Positions 21,931-33,193 of a stretch of 64,000 bases of DNA are shown here, piece after piece. The notes under the pieces were generated by a model. The model was not told the DNA's origin. It ran no database searches and saw only the letters and a program-made list of their open reading frames with translations. Both the position numbers and the translations under genes were made by a program. The first letter of the stretch is position 1. Every line of letters begins with the position of its first letter. The stretch comes from Crossaster papposus (lineage: Eukaryota > Echinodermata > Asteroidea > Velatida > Solasteridae), in the NCBI GenBank assembly GCA_037893245.1, contig JBAIAA010000029.1:744001-808000 (forward strand). Reading direction: 5' to 3'.

Positions 21931-22827
21931 TTATTCCACGACTGGGAATAATGTAATGATAAGCAAACTAAAATAATGAAATAACACCACTTTCTCCTCT
22001 TCTCTCTCTTTTTTTTTTTGAAAACAGAAACTATACCACAAGCCGTATTATAATAAACAGCTAGCAAATTACATCCAACAAATGCTTTAACAAACTGATC
22101 TTGGTCTAAAATTTCTCCAACTGGTGTAGACCTGCAGAAACTCAAACAATCGTAGAGAAAAAAAGAAAACAATTATCGGGTTTTTTTTTTATTTTTTTTA
22201 TTTCCAATCCTGATGGAAAAATTATGCGACAAATTGCAAATTAAATGCTTCAATTCTTATACAAGGCCCTCTGTAATTTTTTGTATTTATCTTGGCCTAG
22301 CCAAAAACGAGCTTTACTTCTGGTTCTGAGACGCAACGACAACAGACAAAAACGAACAACGACGTAAACGTTGGGCTTGCTAGACGATCGTACTCCTCAT
22401 GCAGTCCACAACGAACTTGACGTGCGTGATGCGCCACGTGCGTGAATGCTCCACGTATCGATTTAACGAAATCGATGCCACGTAATCGAAAGCGGCACTA
22501 ACGTTGCACTAACGTTAGTGAAAAACGAAATGAATTTACAAACATTATTGACAGTTTTGCTGTGTTACCGAAACGTGCAAATCCTTAAACACGTTTCCAA
22601 TAATCAGAAACAATTGGTATTAAACCTAACAGAGCCGCGACGCAGTCCTCAAAACCCCTATGGGAAATCCCTCCCCAACCCGGCTCGTCTTGAACTGGTA
22701 AGGGCTGTGCACGCACAATCACGGTGTATTTGCGGTGCATGAATCTTGCATAATTCCTTTCGCCATTTTTGATTTTTTTTTGCTGTTGTTTGAACATCCA
22801 AGAACAGCACAACATCTTCCTGAGTGG
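21931..22827. other. Unassigned sequence
   Basis: No recognised gene. The minus-strand frame from 22888 crosses the right part of this stretch (see the promoter-like copy at 22828-23085). Confidence 0.4.
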
Positions 22828-22888
22828 CCACTATTTCTAGAGTTTTCCATTGTCTGACCATGGTCTGACTAGGGCAGCCAAAAACCAC
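22658..22888 (-). CDS. Unrecognised short open frame at a duplicated 5' end
   Basis: A 76-residue frame. An internal ATG at about 22861 begins MVRQWKTLEIVATQE, which is conserved with the frame at about 12155 (MARQWITLEIVATQE). The residues after that (DVVLFLDVQTTAKKNQKWRK) have no counterpart there. It may be a first exon of an unidentified gene or a repeat-borne frame. No domain recognised. Confidence 0.3.
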   Translation of the reverse strand: MVFGCPSQTMVRQWKTLEIVATQEDVVLFLDVQTTAKKNQKWRKELCKIHAPQIHRDCACTALTSSRRAGLGRDFP

Positions 22889-23085
22889 CCAAACGACAAA
22901 GAAGGCTATTCGTGTCCAGTCGACAACACCGTCACCGACCGTATTACGTTCGTTTAATTATGATGATGATGTTAAAACCGAATGCGAATTGTTATAATCG
23001 ATTCGCGCGCCAAGACACCGCAGTGATGCTGCCCTCACGTGGTCCAATTTAGTTATTTTAGATCACCGGATTACTGTACAATTTT
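22828..23085 (-). promoter_or_regulatory. Duplicated promoter-like segment, inverted copy 2
   Basis: Reverse-complement match to 11935-12200, including ACCGCAGTGATGCTGCCCTC and the start region CAGACCATGG. There are a few substitutions and one 3-bp indel (GATGATGATG). About 10.7 kb separates the two copies. Confidence 0.6.
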
Positions 23086-23189
23086 TTAGTTGTGCGTTTG
23101 TATCGTTTAATGCAGCAAAAGTTCTCAACTTGACAACTGACATGATTTTTTTTTTACTTTAAAATAACTTTTGAAATTGTACAGGATTG

Positions 23190-23310
23190 AGCGCCTATAA
23201 ACGGCTGCCGCGTGGTCCAGGGCCTGATGAACGGGGTAATAATTGTAAAGCGCTTTGAGATCGTTGATACGATGTAAAGCGCTATATTAGCAGGAACATT
23301 ATTACATATA
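23190..23310 (+). mobile_element. LINE/SINE 3' tail fragment
   Basis: GGGGTAATAATTGTAAAGCG, CTTTGAGATCG and AAAGCGCTATATTAGCAGG, then ATTATTA. The same tail type ends the SINE at 53593-53890 and, more loosely, the LINEs at 15008, 20080 and 29850. Confidence 0.65.
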
Positions 23311-23552
23311 CGGAACAGGAAACTTTATTTTAAATAGTATATTTCTCTTTTGAGAGTCGAGACTTCCTTACCACAATATCCAGTGCCAAGTACATGAGTT
23401 TACCTTCTTCATTTTCACCTTTCAAGTTTTGCCAAGTGCAAAATGGCGCCAAATCACAGTAGTCTGGTTTCCAGACCTGACAATTTTATGCCTAGACGTC
23501 TAAATTGTATGTAAGGTAACCACTGGCGACAAAAATAGATCATAAATGTTAA

Positions 23553-23616
23553 GGCAAGGCGGGACTTGAACCTCCGGAATACCGGACCGGCGCTCTACCA
23601 ACTGAGCTATCTTGCC
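23553..23616 (-). tRNA. tRNA-like pseudogene or SINE head
   Basis: Reads GGCAAGATAGCTCAGTTGGT onward with an A box (TAGCTCAGTTGGTAGAGC), an acceptor stem closing with CTTGCC, an anticodon arm CCGGT...TCCGG and a B box (GGTTCAAGTCC). It is only 64 nt long: the variable loop and the 5' half of the T stem are missing, and the base before the presumed anticodon GGT is C rather than T. So it is probably not a functional tRNA; a tRNA-derived SINE head is the alternative. Confidence 0.6.
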
Positions 23617-24096
23617 CTATGTTGGCGATTCCCTAAATTGTCAGTATCTTTGTTCTGGGGCGCTACCCATAAGTCATAAACACCACAATTCCGTGTGGCT
23701 AGGGATCACGCCCTGCATGGGAAGCGACACTGTGGGGATCACTCAATGAGGATAAAACCCTATATCTTATAATACACAAATAAACCACAAGGAAAACTGA
23801 CTAGATATACTCCACTTTATACTCCTATCAAGATTCTCGCTAGAAGCAAGTCCTTGCTTACCACACAGCCAGATGGGTCCACGCCAGTTACTATTGCCAC
23901 CAAACAGGTTAGGTCAAGAAAAGAAACATTTGTCCTTGTTGATGAAATTAGGTCAAAATATGATTTACGCTTTAAGGAAACATGTAATAAGTTTTTTTTT
24001 TTTAAATCAATAAAGTTTAATGTTGACAACAACATTATGTGTGTGGTTGTGTTTATTTTCTGTGATAAATGGGGGAAAATAATTTTTGAAAATGTT
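23617..24096. other. Unassigned sequence
   Basis: No gene or known repeat seen. Confidence 0.4.
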
Positions 24097-24532
24097 GGTC
24101 AAACTACTCCGCCCCTCGAAGGGAAGCCTCATTAACATAAAACTTCGGGAGGGGTCTGACGAAAATCGAGGCAGAGACTCGCCGCGCTGCTACCCGGCCT
24201 AACGTATACTGACTGCGAGCATTGAAACAGGTGTCCGTCTTTACATGGTTTTTCATTATGAATCAGGGTAAAAATACAACAGTTTTCGGTCATGTCGACG
24301 AGGTGTGTAGCTGGTCAAACCACTCACTCCGCCCCTCGAAGGGAAGCCTCATTAACATAAAACTTCGCGAGGGATATGACGAAAATCGAGGCAGAGACTC
24401 GCCGCGCTGCTACCCGGCCTATCGTATACTGATTGCGCGCATTGCAACAAGTGTCCGTCTTTACATGGTTTTTCATTCAGAATCAGGGTTAAAATACAAC
24501 AGTTTTCGGTCATGTCGACTAGGTGTGTAGCT
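24097..24532 (+). repeat. Tandem duplication of a promoter plus start codon
   Basis: Two copies, 24097-24312 and 24313-24532, about 95% alike (TCCGCCCCTCGAAGGGAAGC, CGCGCTGCTACCCGGCCTA, CAGTTTTCGGTCATGTCGAC). Each ends with ATG TCG AC(G/T) AGG TGT GTA GCT (ATG at 24292 and 24512). Only the second continues into THAP-like sequence. Confidence 0.9.
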
Positions 24533-24710
24533 GTTAGGTGTAGACAAAAATAAGGATGTAGTAAGCCTCTATTTGTTTCCGGCTGATCCTAAATATCTGA
24601 GGATTTGGACAGCCAAAGTAAAGCTTACCAGGGCGAAGTGGTCCGGGCATAGTGATTTTCGGCCCTCTGCAGCGATCATTTTGAGCGGTCGTGTTTCGAC
24701 CTATAGAGCG
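24512..24710 (+). pseudogene. Broken THAP zinc-finger reading frame
   Basis: Starts MSTRCVAVRCRQK (THAP C-x4-C), shifts at an A run near 24552, continues SLYLFPADPKYLRIWTAKVK (FP motif and the invariant Trp), shifts again, then reads LCSDHFERSCFDL (the C-x2-H of the THAP zinc site). A degenerate AVPTIF-like stretch follows near 24705-24720. THAP domains are DNA-binding C2CH modules found in P-element transposases and cellular regulators. Two shifts inside the domain make it a pseudogene unless the assembly is wrong. The region downstream has serine/acidic character but no recognisable domain. Confidence 0.6.
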
Positions 24711-24720
24711 CCTGGACCCC

Positions 24721-26286
24721 ATCTTTATTCTCGCTCGGGTCCGTGTCTGAATAAGAAATACTGTGATTCGAATCAGACGAATCAGTACTCCTTTCGTCGG
24801 ATTCACCAAAAAACGAAAAAGAACTTTCACGATCGTCCATGTGAAATTCGATTACCGTGGGTACGTACACACACAACAATGTGTGCGACCGTGGCCACGC
24901 GAATCCGTCTCGTGCCTAGACGTCGCGTACCGACTATCCAGAATTTGTCCGGGTTGTGCCTCGGTTTACGTCACTCATTTCGAGTGGCCGCGAAATTTAA
25001 AAGGGGGGGGGGGGGGGTCCATTTTTGGACGGCAAATTACCACACTAAACGTACACTAGAACCAGTTTTGCTTTTTTTTCACATTGAATACACATAAATC
25101 TATTAACTTGTTAAAACAAAAAATGCTTAAGGAAAATGTTACACTGCATGTTTCCTTTAAAATCTCGCAAATCGCCCATAAATTTATTTGTGGGGGGGGG
25201 GGGGGTAGGCTTGTATTTGTATGAACATTAGGTCAAAATATTATAATTGGTTTATCTAAAAAATGACTCAAATCCAGAACTTAGAAAACAATCACATAAT
25301 AAGAGGACACTTAAAATTCAATCAGTTTGAATATTTTAATAAGTCGTGTCAAAATTCATTATATACTTTTCCTACATGTGCTTTTTCTAACAGTTCTAAA
25401 TTTTGCTCTAATATTAGATAGCAAAATATATATATCAGATGGTTGAACTTAAGTACTCGCACTAGTGCAAACCATAATACACATCAAGTTATATAGTATA
25501 AAAATACAAAATCTCTATAATTTTAGAAGATGAAACTAGCTTAAATAGTTATAATAAAGAAGTCTAAAGCTAGCAGACAGTGAGAATACCCATATTACAC
25601 AAATCGTAAACATTGCCTATCGACAATTTCTTTTTTTACACAAAGCAAAATTAACTTGGTTGAATTTGAAGGATTTACAAAGATTCCAAGCAAAAACCGA
25701 TTAAGAGATAACCAGGCAGTGGAAATGTTGACAATTCAAATCATTTTGCACAGTAGTTAGTTTTCCCTGCGCCTTGCAGGTATAAGGAAAGATTCTTCTT
25801 GGCCATTTGGGTTAATCACAAGGAAGCCATTTTGGTCGTGTTTCCTGAATGTATTTTATAAATTGTGAACTGTCGAATGGAATGGTATCAGACTATTTTA
25901 TCATTCTAGCCTCACTTTTAATATTTTTCATCTTCTAAAATCTCTATGATTTTAGAAAATGAAACTAACTTAAATAGTTATGAAGAAATCTAAAGCTAGC
26001 AGACAGTGAGAATACCCATACAAAAACAAACACCAAAAAAACAAAACAATCGGATTTAGAATTATAGGAGCATCCCATGGGGGCCCAGTATGCGCATGCG
26101 TTTTTTGACCACGCATTTGACAAAACAGCTGCATATCTAATTAGGGCGCTGTTCAATATGGAAGTTTGCTCTGATTTTCTCTCAGTTATTTTGACTTTTA
26201 AATCCAAATTTATCACTTTTCATGTGTGCCATCCATGAACTTTGTAACTACTACTGGTCTCTTGAGGAGTCATAGATCAAGGTAGA
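24721..26286. other. AT-rich region with G runs and a 90-bp direct repeat
   Basis: G homopolymers near 25004-25017 and 25193-25205. A direct repeat of about 90 bp (AAAGCTAGCAGACAGTGAGA) occurs at 25506-25600 and 25934-26030. No gene seen. The last 200 bp may be the 5' UTR of the following LINE. Confidence 0.6.
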
Positions 26287-29200
26287 ATGTATTTTGCCTT
26301 CAATCTACAAACCACAGCCCGGATTTTTGTGATTTCTGTTCTGTACTGGTGTTTTGTTGTTGTGACTTTTAACAACTCGCCCCAGAAATCACCTTTCAAC
26401 AGGAGTTGTGCATGTAACTCGTTTGGAGATATACTAACTATGGAGGGCTACGATGACATTCCTGTAGTGGTTGGGAATCGGCCATGGAATATTAATGGAT
26501 TTCAGGATGTATCCCGCACTCGTGACAATCTGCTACAAATACATGTGAGACAACAACAACATCATCGAATGCAGTTGACCAAGTTCTGCATGCTGAATGC
26601 TCGTAGTATCAAAAACAAGACAGATGAGCTTGTGGATTTTGTGCAGGAAAATGAACTGGATGTGATCGGGATTTCTGAGACTTGGCTAACTCCAAATGAC
26701 TCGGCTGTTATAGCTGGTCTAATTCCCGGTGGGTACTCGTTCCATCATGTACCACGAGTCAATAAGCGGGGAGGTGGTTTCGGCTTGTTGTACCGAAGTA
26801 CCATCAGTGTCAAAATCTGCAAGAATGTGAGGATGTTCAGTTCTTTTGAATCACTGCAGGCGGAGTTGGTGAGTAACGCTACTTCTACTAACTTGGCGAT
26901 TATTTACCGACCGCCTGGGTCTACCGTTGCATTCAGTACCTTCCTGGATGAGTTTGCTTGCCTCGTAGACAGCTACCTGTTCAACCAGTCATCGCTTATT
27001 ATAACAGGTGATTTCAATATTCACATGGACAACTCTTCAGCGGTGAATCCTTCACAGTTTGCAGATTTGTTATCTGCACATGGACTGCAACAACACATAA
27101 ATGTAGCAACCCATCAACGTGGCCACATTCTAGATCTACTCATAACACGCTGTGATGATCATGATCATTATCTCTCTGACATCCGGATCATTGAAGGAAT
27201 CTCTGATCACCTTGCAGTTTTGTTTGACGTGCCTTTTCACAAGCCAGCTGTCCCTACCACAACTGTTGTCTCAAGACACCTCCGCTCGATTGACATGAAT
27301 GCCATATCCAGTGATATCACAGGTTGTCAGTTAACTGAGTCTGCTGACTCTGCGGAGGATCCTGCATTTGGAGTAGAAATGTACAACAAAACTTTGCTTG
27401 ACATTTTGAATAAGCATGCACCAGCCACAAAACGCACCTTCAAAATGCGTCCAAATACGGACTGGTATAACAACGAGGTGGCTGAAGCTATATGCAAGCG
27501 CAGACAACTAGAGCGTAAATGGAGATCTTCGCGCCTTGAGATTGACCGTCAACTGTACTGCACGCAACGCCATCATACTATATCTGTGATTCGGAAAGCA
27601 AAGTGTCAGCATTACTCCAGTATAGTTGGCAATTGCTCTGGTGACCAGAAACAACTCTTCAAGGTGGTCAATAAGCTGCTCCACAGGAAAACATCCTCTC
27701 CCTTGCCAGCACATGATTGTATAAAAACTACCCTTGCCGGCCAATTCAACCAGTTTTTCATTTCCAAGGTGTCGACCATCCGTGCCAATTTACTCCCAAC
27801 TGCTACAAGTATTGCTGAAACGTCACTATCACAAGGGTCTCCGTATTTGTCTACATTCAGAACTGCCTCCCTCGAGGAAATTCGGAAACTTATTCTGAAG
27901 ACACCCGCGAAATCATGCGAGCTTGATCCGATCCCAACATCAATACTGAAGCATTGTGTTGATGCAATTGCTCCTGCAATTACCTGCATCATCAACCAGA
28001 GTCTGAGATCTGGGGTCGTGCCATGTACCCTAAAATCAGCACTTGTGCGACCGTTGCTGAAAAAGTCAAATTTGGATCCTGAGGTCATGCATAACTATCG
28101 TCCTGTTTCGAACCTGTCGTACCTCTCCAAGCTACACGAGCGTGTGGTTTTTACCAGACTGTCTTCGTGTTTACGAACGAATGGTCTCCTTGACAAATAC
28201 CAGTCAGCTTATCGCCAAAACCACAGTGTTGAAACTCTACTCGCTCACATGTCAGGCCATATTCTCCAATACATGGACACCGGCAAAGTCACAGCTACCG
28301 TTTTGCTAGACCTATCTTCAGCTTTCGATACGGTTGATTACACCATACTCATCAATCGTCTTTCTTTGTTGGGGATTAGGGGCACAGCTCTGCAGTGGTT
28401 GTCGTCATATCTCGCTGATCGCCAACAATCGGTTTGCATCAAGAACGCAAAGTCTGCATCCGTTCCTCTGAGCTGCGGTGTTCCACAGGGATCAGTTGGC
28501 GGACCTCTTCTGTTCTCCATATACACCAGTCCACTTGGTAAGATAATCCAGAAATACGGCATTCATTACCACTGCTATGCAGATGACATTCAACTTTTTA
28601 CATCATTCAGCCCACTTTAATCAAGTGCTACAGCTGCCATAATGAAGCTTGAGGCTTGCATTGATCACATCAGATCATGGATGAACTCCAACTGCCTCAA
28701 GCTGAATGATGCCAAATCCTGTTTCATGATGTTTGGCACCAAGAGCAACCTTGCCAAGTTGAATACTTCATCAATACGCATTGGTGCGAGCTGCATCAGT
28801 ATATCTGCAACAGCTCGAAACTTGGGGGTCATCTTTGACAGTCATGACCTTTAATGATCATATATCCTGCTTATCCAAGTCGGTCAGATTCAATATGAGA
28901 AATCTGGGATTCATTCGCAAATACCTGACTCGAACAGCTACGGAACAACTTGTGCATGCACTTATTTCTTCTCGACTGGACTTCTGCAACTCCATCCTGT
29001 ATAACCTGCCCCAGTATCAACTTGACAGACTCCAACGACTTCAAAATTCTGCTGCTAGACTAGTAACACTGACCAAACGTACAGAGCACATCAGTATAGT
29101 GCTAAAGTCACTTCATTGGCTACCTGTTCGGAACCGAATCATATTCAAGATTCTCCTACTTGCGTTCCACATACTTGGTGGATCAGCACCGGCATATCTC

Positions 29201-29416
29201 ACCGAAGCTCTACCTAGGTACATACCAACTCGAAATCTTCGATCATCTCAGTCCATCTCTCTGGTTGTTAATCGTTCATTGGGACCCCGCGCCATACATC
29301 ATTCTGCAGCTTCACTTTGGAACAAATTACCGGCATACATCAGCACAGCCACAGTTGGTACTTTCAAGAAACTGTTAAAGACTCACTTATTTCTCATAGA
29401 GCCTATTCATAGATAG
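26287..29416 (+). pseudogene. LINE ORF2 (APE endonuclease and RT), two lesions
   Basis: The first frame, 26287-28620 (777 residues), holds an APE-type endonuclease at about 98-320: N104 in LNARS, E131 in SETWL, GDFNIH near 241, SDH near 306. Reverse transcriptase follows with NYRPVSN, DLSSAFDTVDY, VPQGSVGGP and CYADDIQLF. A TAA at 28618-28620 stops it just after the active site. The same frame resumes (MKLEACIDHIRSWM) to about 28850, where a small indel moves it to the frame ending at 29416 (RLDFCNSILYNLPQY, LHWLPVRNRI, FKKLLKTHLF). Only these two lesions are evident, so the copy is fairly young. The true start Met is unclear; 26431 (MEGYDD) is an alternative. Confidence 0.88.
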
Positions 29417-29860
29417 CATTTGCCTTAAGAGCAACCAAGCATAACCCGTAATCTTTCTTACTAGCTTGAAACCCTCCCTTCTACCTTCTCTGTTTGGTGT
29501 TTTTCTGTTTTTATCAACCAGATTGTGTGTCTTGTCTATTTACTGTTAGTCCGTTCATTTGCCCATTTTGTGTGTGTTAACCATGCAGCTCTGTTTGTTA
29601 AGTCTCTTTGTCGTGATTGTCTTGCTGTTGCGTTGATTGATGTTCTGTGTCTGTCATTTAATTTGCTGGGTTTTAATGTATTTTAATTTATAATGTTTAT
29701 GTGATTGTAATTATTATTTCTTATTGCATAATTTCTTTTTGTAAAATACTTATTGGGTTTTAAATTAACATGTTTTACTGTGAAGCGCCTTGAGCGTAAA
29801 TTTTTGACGGATTTGGCGCTATATAAGAATTGTCTATTATTATTAGTATTATTATTATGT
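26287..29860 (+). mobile_element. Near full-length CR1-like LINE
   Basis: Non-LTR retrotransposon with endonuclease, reverse transcriptase, C-terminal domain and 3' UTR. The end has GTGAAGCGCCTTGAGCG, GGCGCTATATAAG and an ATT-rich tail near 29840-29860. No ORF1 was recognised upstream. The 5' boundary is uncertain and could lie before 26287. Confidence 0.85.
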
Positions 29861-31085
29861 GTACCCACTGTTATCGTGTACCCACTATAATGACATCCTG
29901 AATCGAGACTAGGCTTAAAAGTAGAATTATAGCTATTATAGAGCTATCCAAAAAAGTAACCTACCATAGTACTGTTGAAAAGCTTACTTGTTGTAAAGAT
30001 GTGAAGATGTGAATGATTCTAAAACTCCTGTGAAATTATTTCAACTGGCATGCTGTCATTTTGAAGACAAATAACAAAAGAATGCCATTTCCAAAGATGC
30101 GTCGCAGAGGTGCACTTTTAGACATTTTCGCAAATGGTGCGCGCATGAAGCTACATGAAGAGCTACATATAAAGCTTTTTAAAAGAATTGTCATTGTGCG
30201 AAAACCTGTCTTTTTACTCGTCCCCAACATTATTGCCTATTTTATTGCGAATTCAGCTCAGCCTATTAGGCTCTGTCGACACGTATACATCAGATATGTA
30301 TGGTGACCTGCTCCAACAAAACCCGGAAAAAGTTGACAATTTTAGTTTTTTAGATTTAGCTTTTTTTCAAAATTCTCTAAGGTTCTCAGCTTTTAAATAG
30401 TGTATCATTTACATATGTACCCCCACCCTATCTCCCCTTGCGAAAGGATTAGTGGTAAAACCCTGACAGGCTAATTACGAGATAAACAGCTTTGAAGTTT
30501 AGACAATCGTTTTATTTCTACAAAATCAACAAAAAACACGTTCTGGGTGACGGATTGTGTTCAAATTTAGTGAGATTGTAGATTAATAGTTTGTGATTCC
30601 GGAAAATCCAAAACCTCAAAATGGTAAAATCCACCCTGAAATGACTTCACGAGTACATTGTAATAAAACACATTGTGCGACTTTGTACGGGTTTACTTGG
30701 GACAGGTCACATTTTCTATCCCGATGCCGCATTGTGGCATTTAAGTATCGCGATTATCGATGCATCGCATTACACCCCGAATTATACGTTGGCGATGCAC
30801 TATTTGTTGGTTACTATAATATCAGTTGTAACAAGAGGGAACAAAGAGTGGAATTATCTTGGTCACAGCTCTCCCTCTCTCGTTTGTTTACTTCTTGACA
30901 ACTCTCTCAAGGCATGCTGTCACAATGGCTGTCCAACCCGTCTGGTGGCTGCAGAAATTATAACGCAAAAGGGGGAAAAAAGAACCATTTTTATTAAACT
31001 CAAATATAATATAACTGCAATATTGATGCACTCAAACTTGTGTTCATACTAGCCGGCCCACGAAAAAAAAAGTCCTTTAAAAAAG
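29861..31085. other. Unassigned sequence
   Basis: No gene recognised; short frames near 30061-30306 and 30593-31052 have no domain features. Confidence 0.4.
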
Positions 31086-31089
31086 TCAA

Positions 31090-31294
31090 CCATTTCGCGC
31101 CGGAGGACGTATATACACGCAAAGTTTTCCAGAGATTCAAAACGGATGACGCATAAACACATCACGAGCAAGGCCGGAAATGCGTGGGTGTGCTTCCCGG
31201 TACTATCGGCCTGAACCCACCTCGGATCGAGTTTCGTAAAAAATAATTTCGCGCGTCGGCTCGGTGATGTTAAAATAATCCCGGCGCTAACTGG
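31090..31294 (-). mobile_element. piggyBac-like MITE, diverged copy
   Basis: Terminal inverted repeats CCATTTCGCGCCGG and CCAGTTAGCGCCGG, flanked by TCAA and TTTA (degenerate TTAA). The interior is the reverse complement of the MITE at 46905-47138, with many substitutions and about 30 bp less. Confidence 0.7.
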
Positions 31295-31298
31295 TTTA

Positions 31299-31690
31299 CC
31301 CTAACCCTGCCAGACACAGCGCAGTGCATCAGGTAAAACGAATCTGGTGCACTTTTATGGATTTAGCTGTCAACAAAAATGCATAAACGACCACAGTCTA
31401 AGACTATGAGAGCTAATCCCCATTAAACAATGCCAGAGATGAATCCTGCTGCATTCTGTGACCACACAGACTCTGAAGCAGTTTGACCTTGAGATGCCTG
31501 ACCCGATGGATCTCGCTGCACTCGTCAATACTGGTTTTCACATCTTGACCGAAAATGTTTAAATATTTATTTGAATTAAGTTTAAATACTTCCATTGGCT
31601 TCCTTTTCTGATTTGCTTCTCAGTGATTCGAAAGTCGGGGGCGAAGTCGAAGATGAAGCAAAGGTTAAAAAAACCTACTTTTTATCTCAC
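31299..31690. other. Unassigned; short block shared with 59560
   Basis: A 47-bp block at about 31618-31664 (TCTCAGTGATT...GCGAAG) matches 59572-59618 without gaps and about eight mismatches. A minus-strand frame 31595-31413 has no recognised domain. Confidence 0.4.
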
Positions 31691-31971
31691 CTAGTCCCGC
31701 AGCCGCGCCCAGTTTCGCCATGGAAATACTCGTAGAACAGGACCAGTTCCTTAAAAGCCGGGTCATCCTTGTAGAGGGGATTGTCAGCGTGGCAGCTAGG
31801 GCCGGGCACCGCTTTCGTCTGGCAGGAAGATCTTAGACAGACGAGAGGAGATCTCCTTGGCACAGTCCTTGAGACGCATCATGTTGCCGGACCCAGTTGG
31901 ACACTCCACTTTGAAGGTGGGACCGTGGAAGAAGTCGTAACGCTCCAGGGCCTCGATGATCAGGTAGTTCA
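31691..31971 (-). pseudogene. Orphan exon of a GH63-like glycosidase
   Basis: A minus-strand exon bounded by an acceptor (TGTTATTTCAG) and a donor (GTGAGA). It encodes NYLIIEALERYDFFHGPTFK, CPTGSGNMMRLKDC and DDPAFKELVLFYEYFHG then GRGCGT. The EYFHG-x-x-GRG segment is typical of the C-terminal part of GH63-type alpha-glucosidase/mannosylglycerate-hydrolase-like enzymes, where it precedes HQTGW. An apparent 4-bp insertion after GARP shifts the frame in the middle. No neighbouring exon was found: the right side is satellite, the left side non-coding. It is probably an exon fossil carried by a rearrangement. Confidence 0.65.
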
Positions 31972-32054
31972 CTGAAATAACAGATCAATTGTTATCTCCG
32001 TTTAAATGTTGCCAACAAGCTCAAGCAGAGTTGAACGAGTAATTTGAAAGAAGT

Positions 32055-32400
32055 GACTCGATTTGAGTTGAGTCATCAGGTCAAAAAGTTGAGTTGAGTC
32101 ATCAGGTCAAAAAGTCGAGGTGAGTCATCTGGTCAAAAAGTCGAGGTGAGTCATCTGGTCAAAAGGTTGAGGTGAGTCATCAGGTCAAAAAGTTGAGGTG
32201 AGTCATCTGGTCAAAAAGTCGAGGTGAGTCAGGTCAAAAAGTGGAGGTGAGTCATCTGGTCAAAAAGTTGAGGTGAGTCATCTGGTCAAAAAGTGGAGGT
32301 GAGTCATCTGGTCAAAAAGTGGAGGTGAGTCATCAGGTCAAAAAGTCGAGGTGAGTCATCAGGTCAAAAAGTCGAGTCATTAAGTGAGTCATTAAGAAAT
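32055..32400. repeat. 26-bp satellite, about 12 units
   Basis: The unit is GAGGTGAGTCATCTGGTCAA plus AAAGTC, repeated about 12 times with few changes; one unit is shortened. Nearly every unit contains TGAGTCA. It opens the second copy of block A. Confidence 0.95.
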
Positions 32401-32429
32401 TGAGTTGAGTCGAGTCAAATATTTAGCTT

Positions 32430-33190
32430 GAGTAAATTCGAGTCACAAATAACACTATATAAACACGCGAGAAACTATTTTGAACCACAAGATGGAAGTT
32501 TAGAACAGTGTATATTTGTGTAATGGAGAAAAAATGCAAAAAATAAAACCAGTGATTTTTCTTAATTTCCGATTGATTGATATTTTGAAATCTTGAAATA
32601 AAAGAGTTTTAGAGTAAAAACATTGAACCCGTTTCATTTTCACAACAAAATCTTAAAATGTGAAGGCACTTTTTCATTTTTTTTTTTTATAGTATTTGTT
32701 TATAAAAATAAATACAAACTTTAAAGACATCCATTTTTGTTGCGACATCAATCCCAAAGAAGTCTGTCTGCTTTGCGTTTCATGGACATTTTCCCTTTTC
32801 CTGGTAAGTCTTGTATGAAACTAATAATGTTTATTATTTCCTGCAATGGAAGGTCTATTTTCCTTCAGGGGAAGAATAACTTCCATTCAACGAGGGTACG
32901 TGCGTATGCTCTATAAACATTCCTGCACACTGACAATAATCCATACAGTACCCTTTGTCAACCTACGATGTAGGTCAGTGCACATGATAACAACAAACTA
33001 TTTTTATTCCATTATTTCCCCCAAAAAAATGCCCCTACATGTACATGTACCTCTTGCAAAATACCAGACTGCCATCTTTCTCTATGCGGCTACTACACCA
33101 GGCTGTAATGTTAAACCGTACCTAGCTTGTGGTTGATTGTGAACCTAGTCATTTATTTTATCCATGTACTTGAAGAAAACATCGAGGATA
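32430..33190. repeat. Block A spacer, copy 2
   Basis: Aligned partner of 121-892; no gene. Confidence 0.8.
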
Positions 33191-33193
33191 CTG

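Noticed and set aside
23553..23616. Functional tRNA-Thr
   Set aside because: Too short, T-stem half missing and position 33 not T; treated as a tRNA-like pseudogene or SINE head.
24573..25097. A 174-residue gene product
   Set aside because: Only the first part resembles THAP and the two zinc-ligand halves lie in other frames; the rest crosses a G homopolymer and has no domain.
32055..32400. CRISPR-like array of short repeats
   Set aside because: The repeats are directly adjacent with no unique spacers, and the DNA is animal nuclear sequence.
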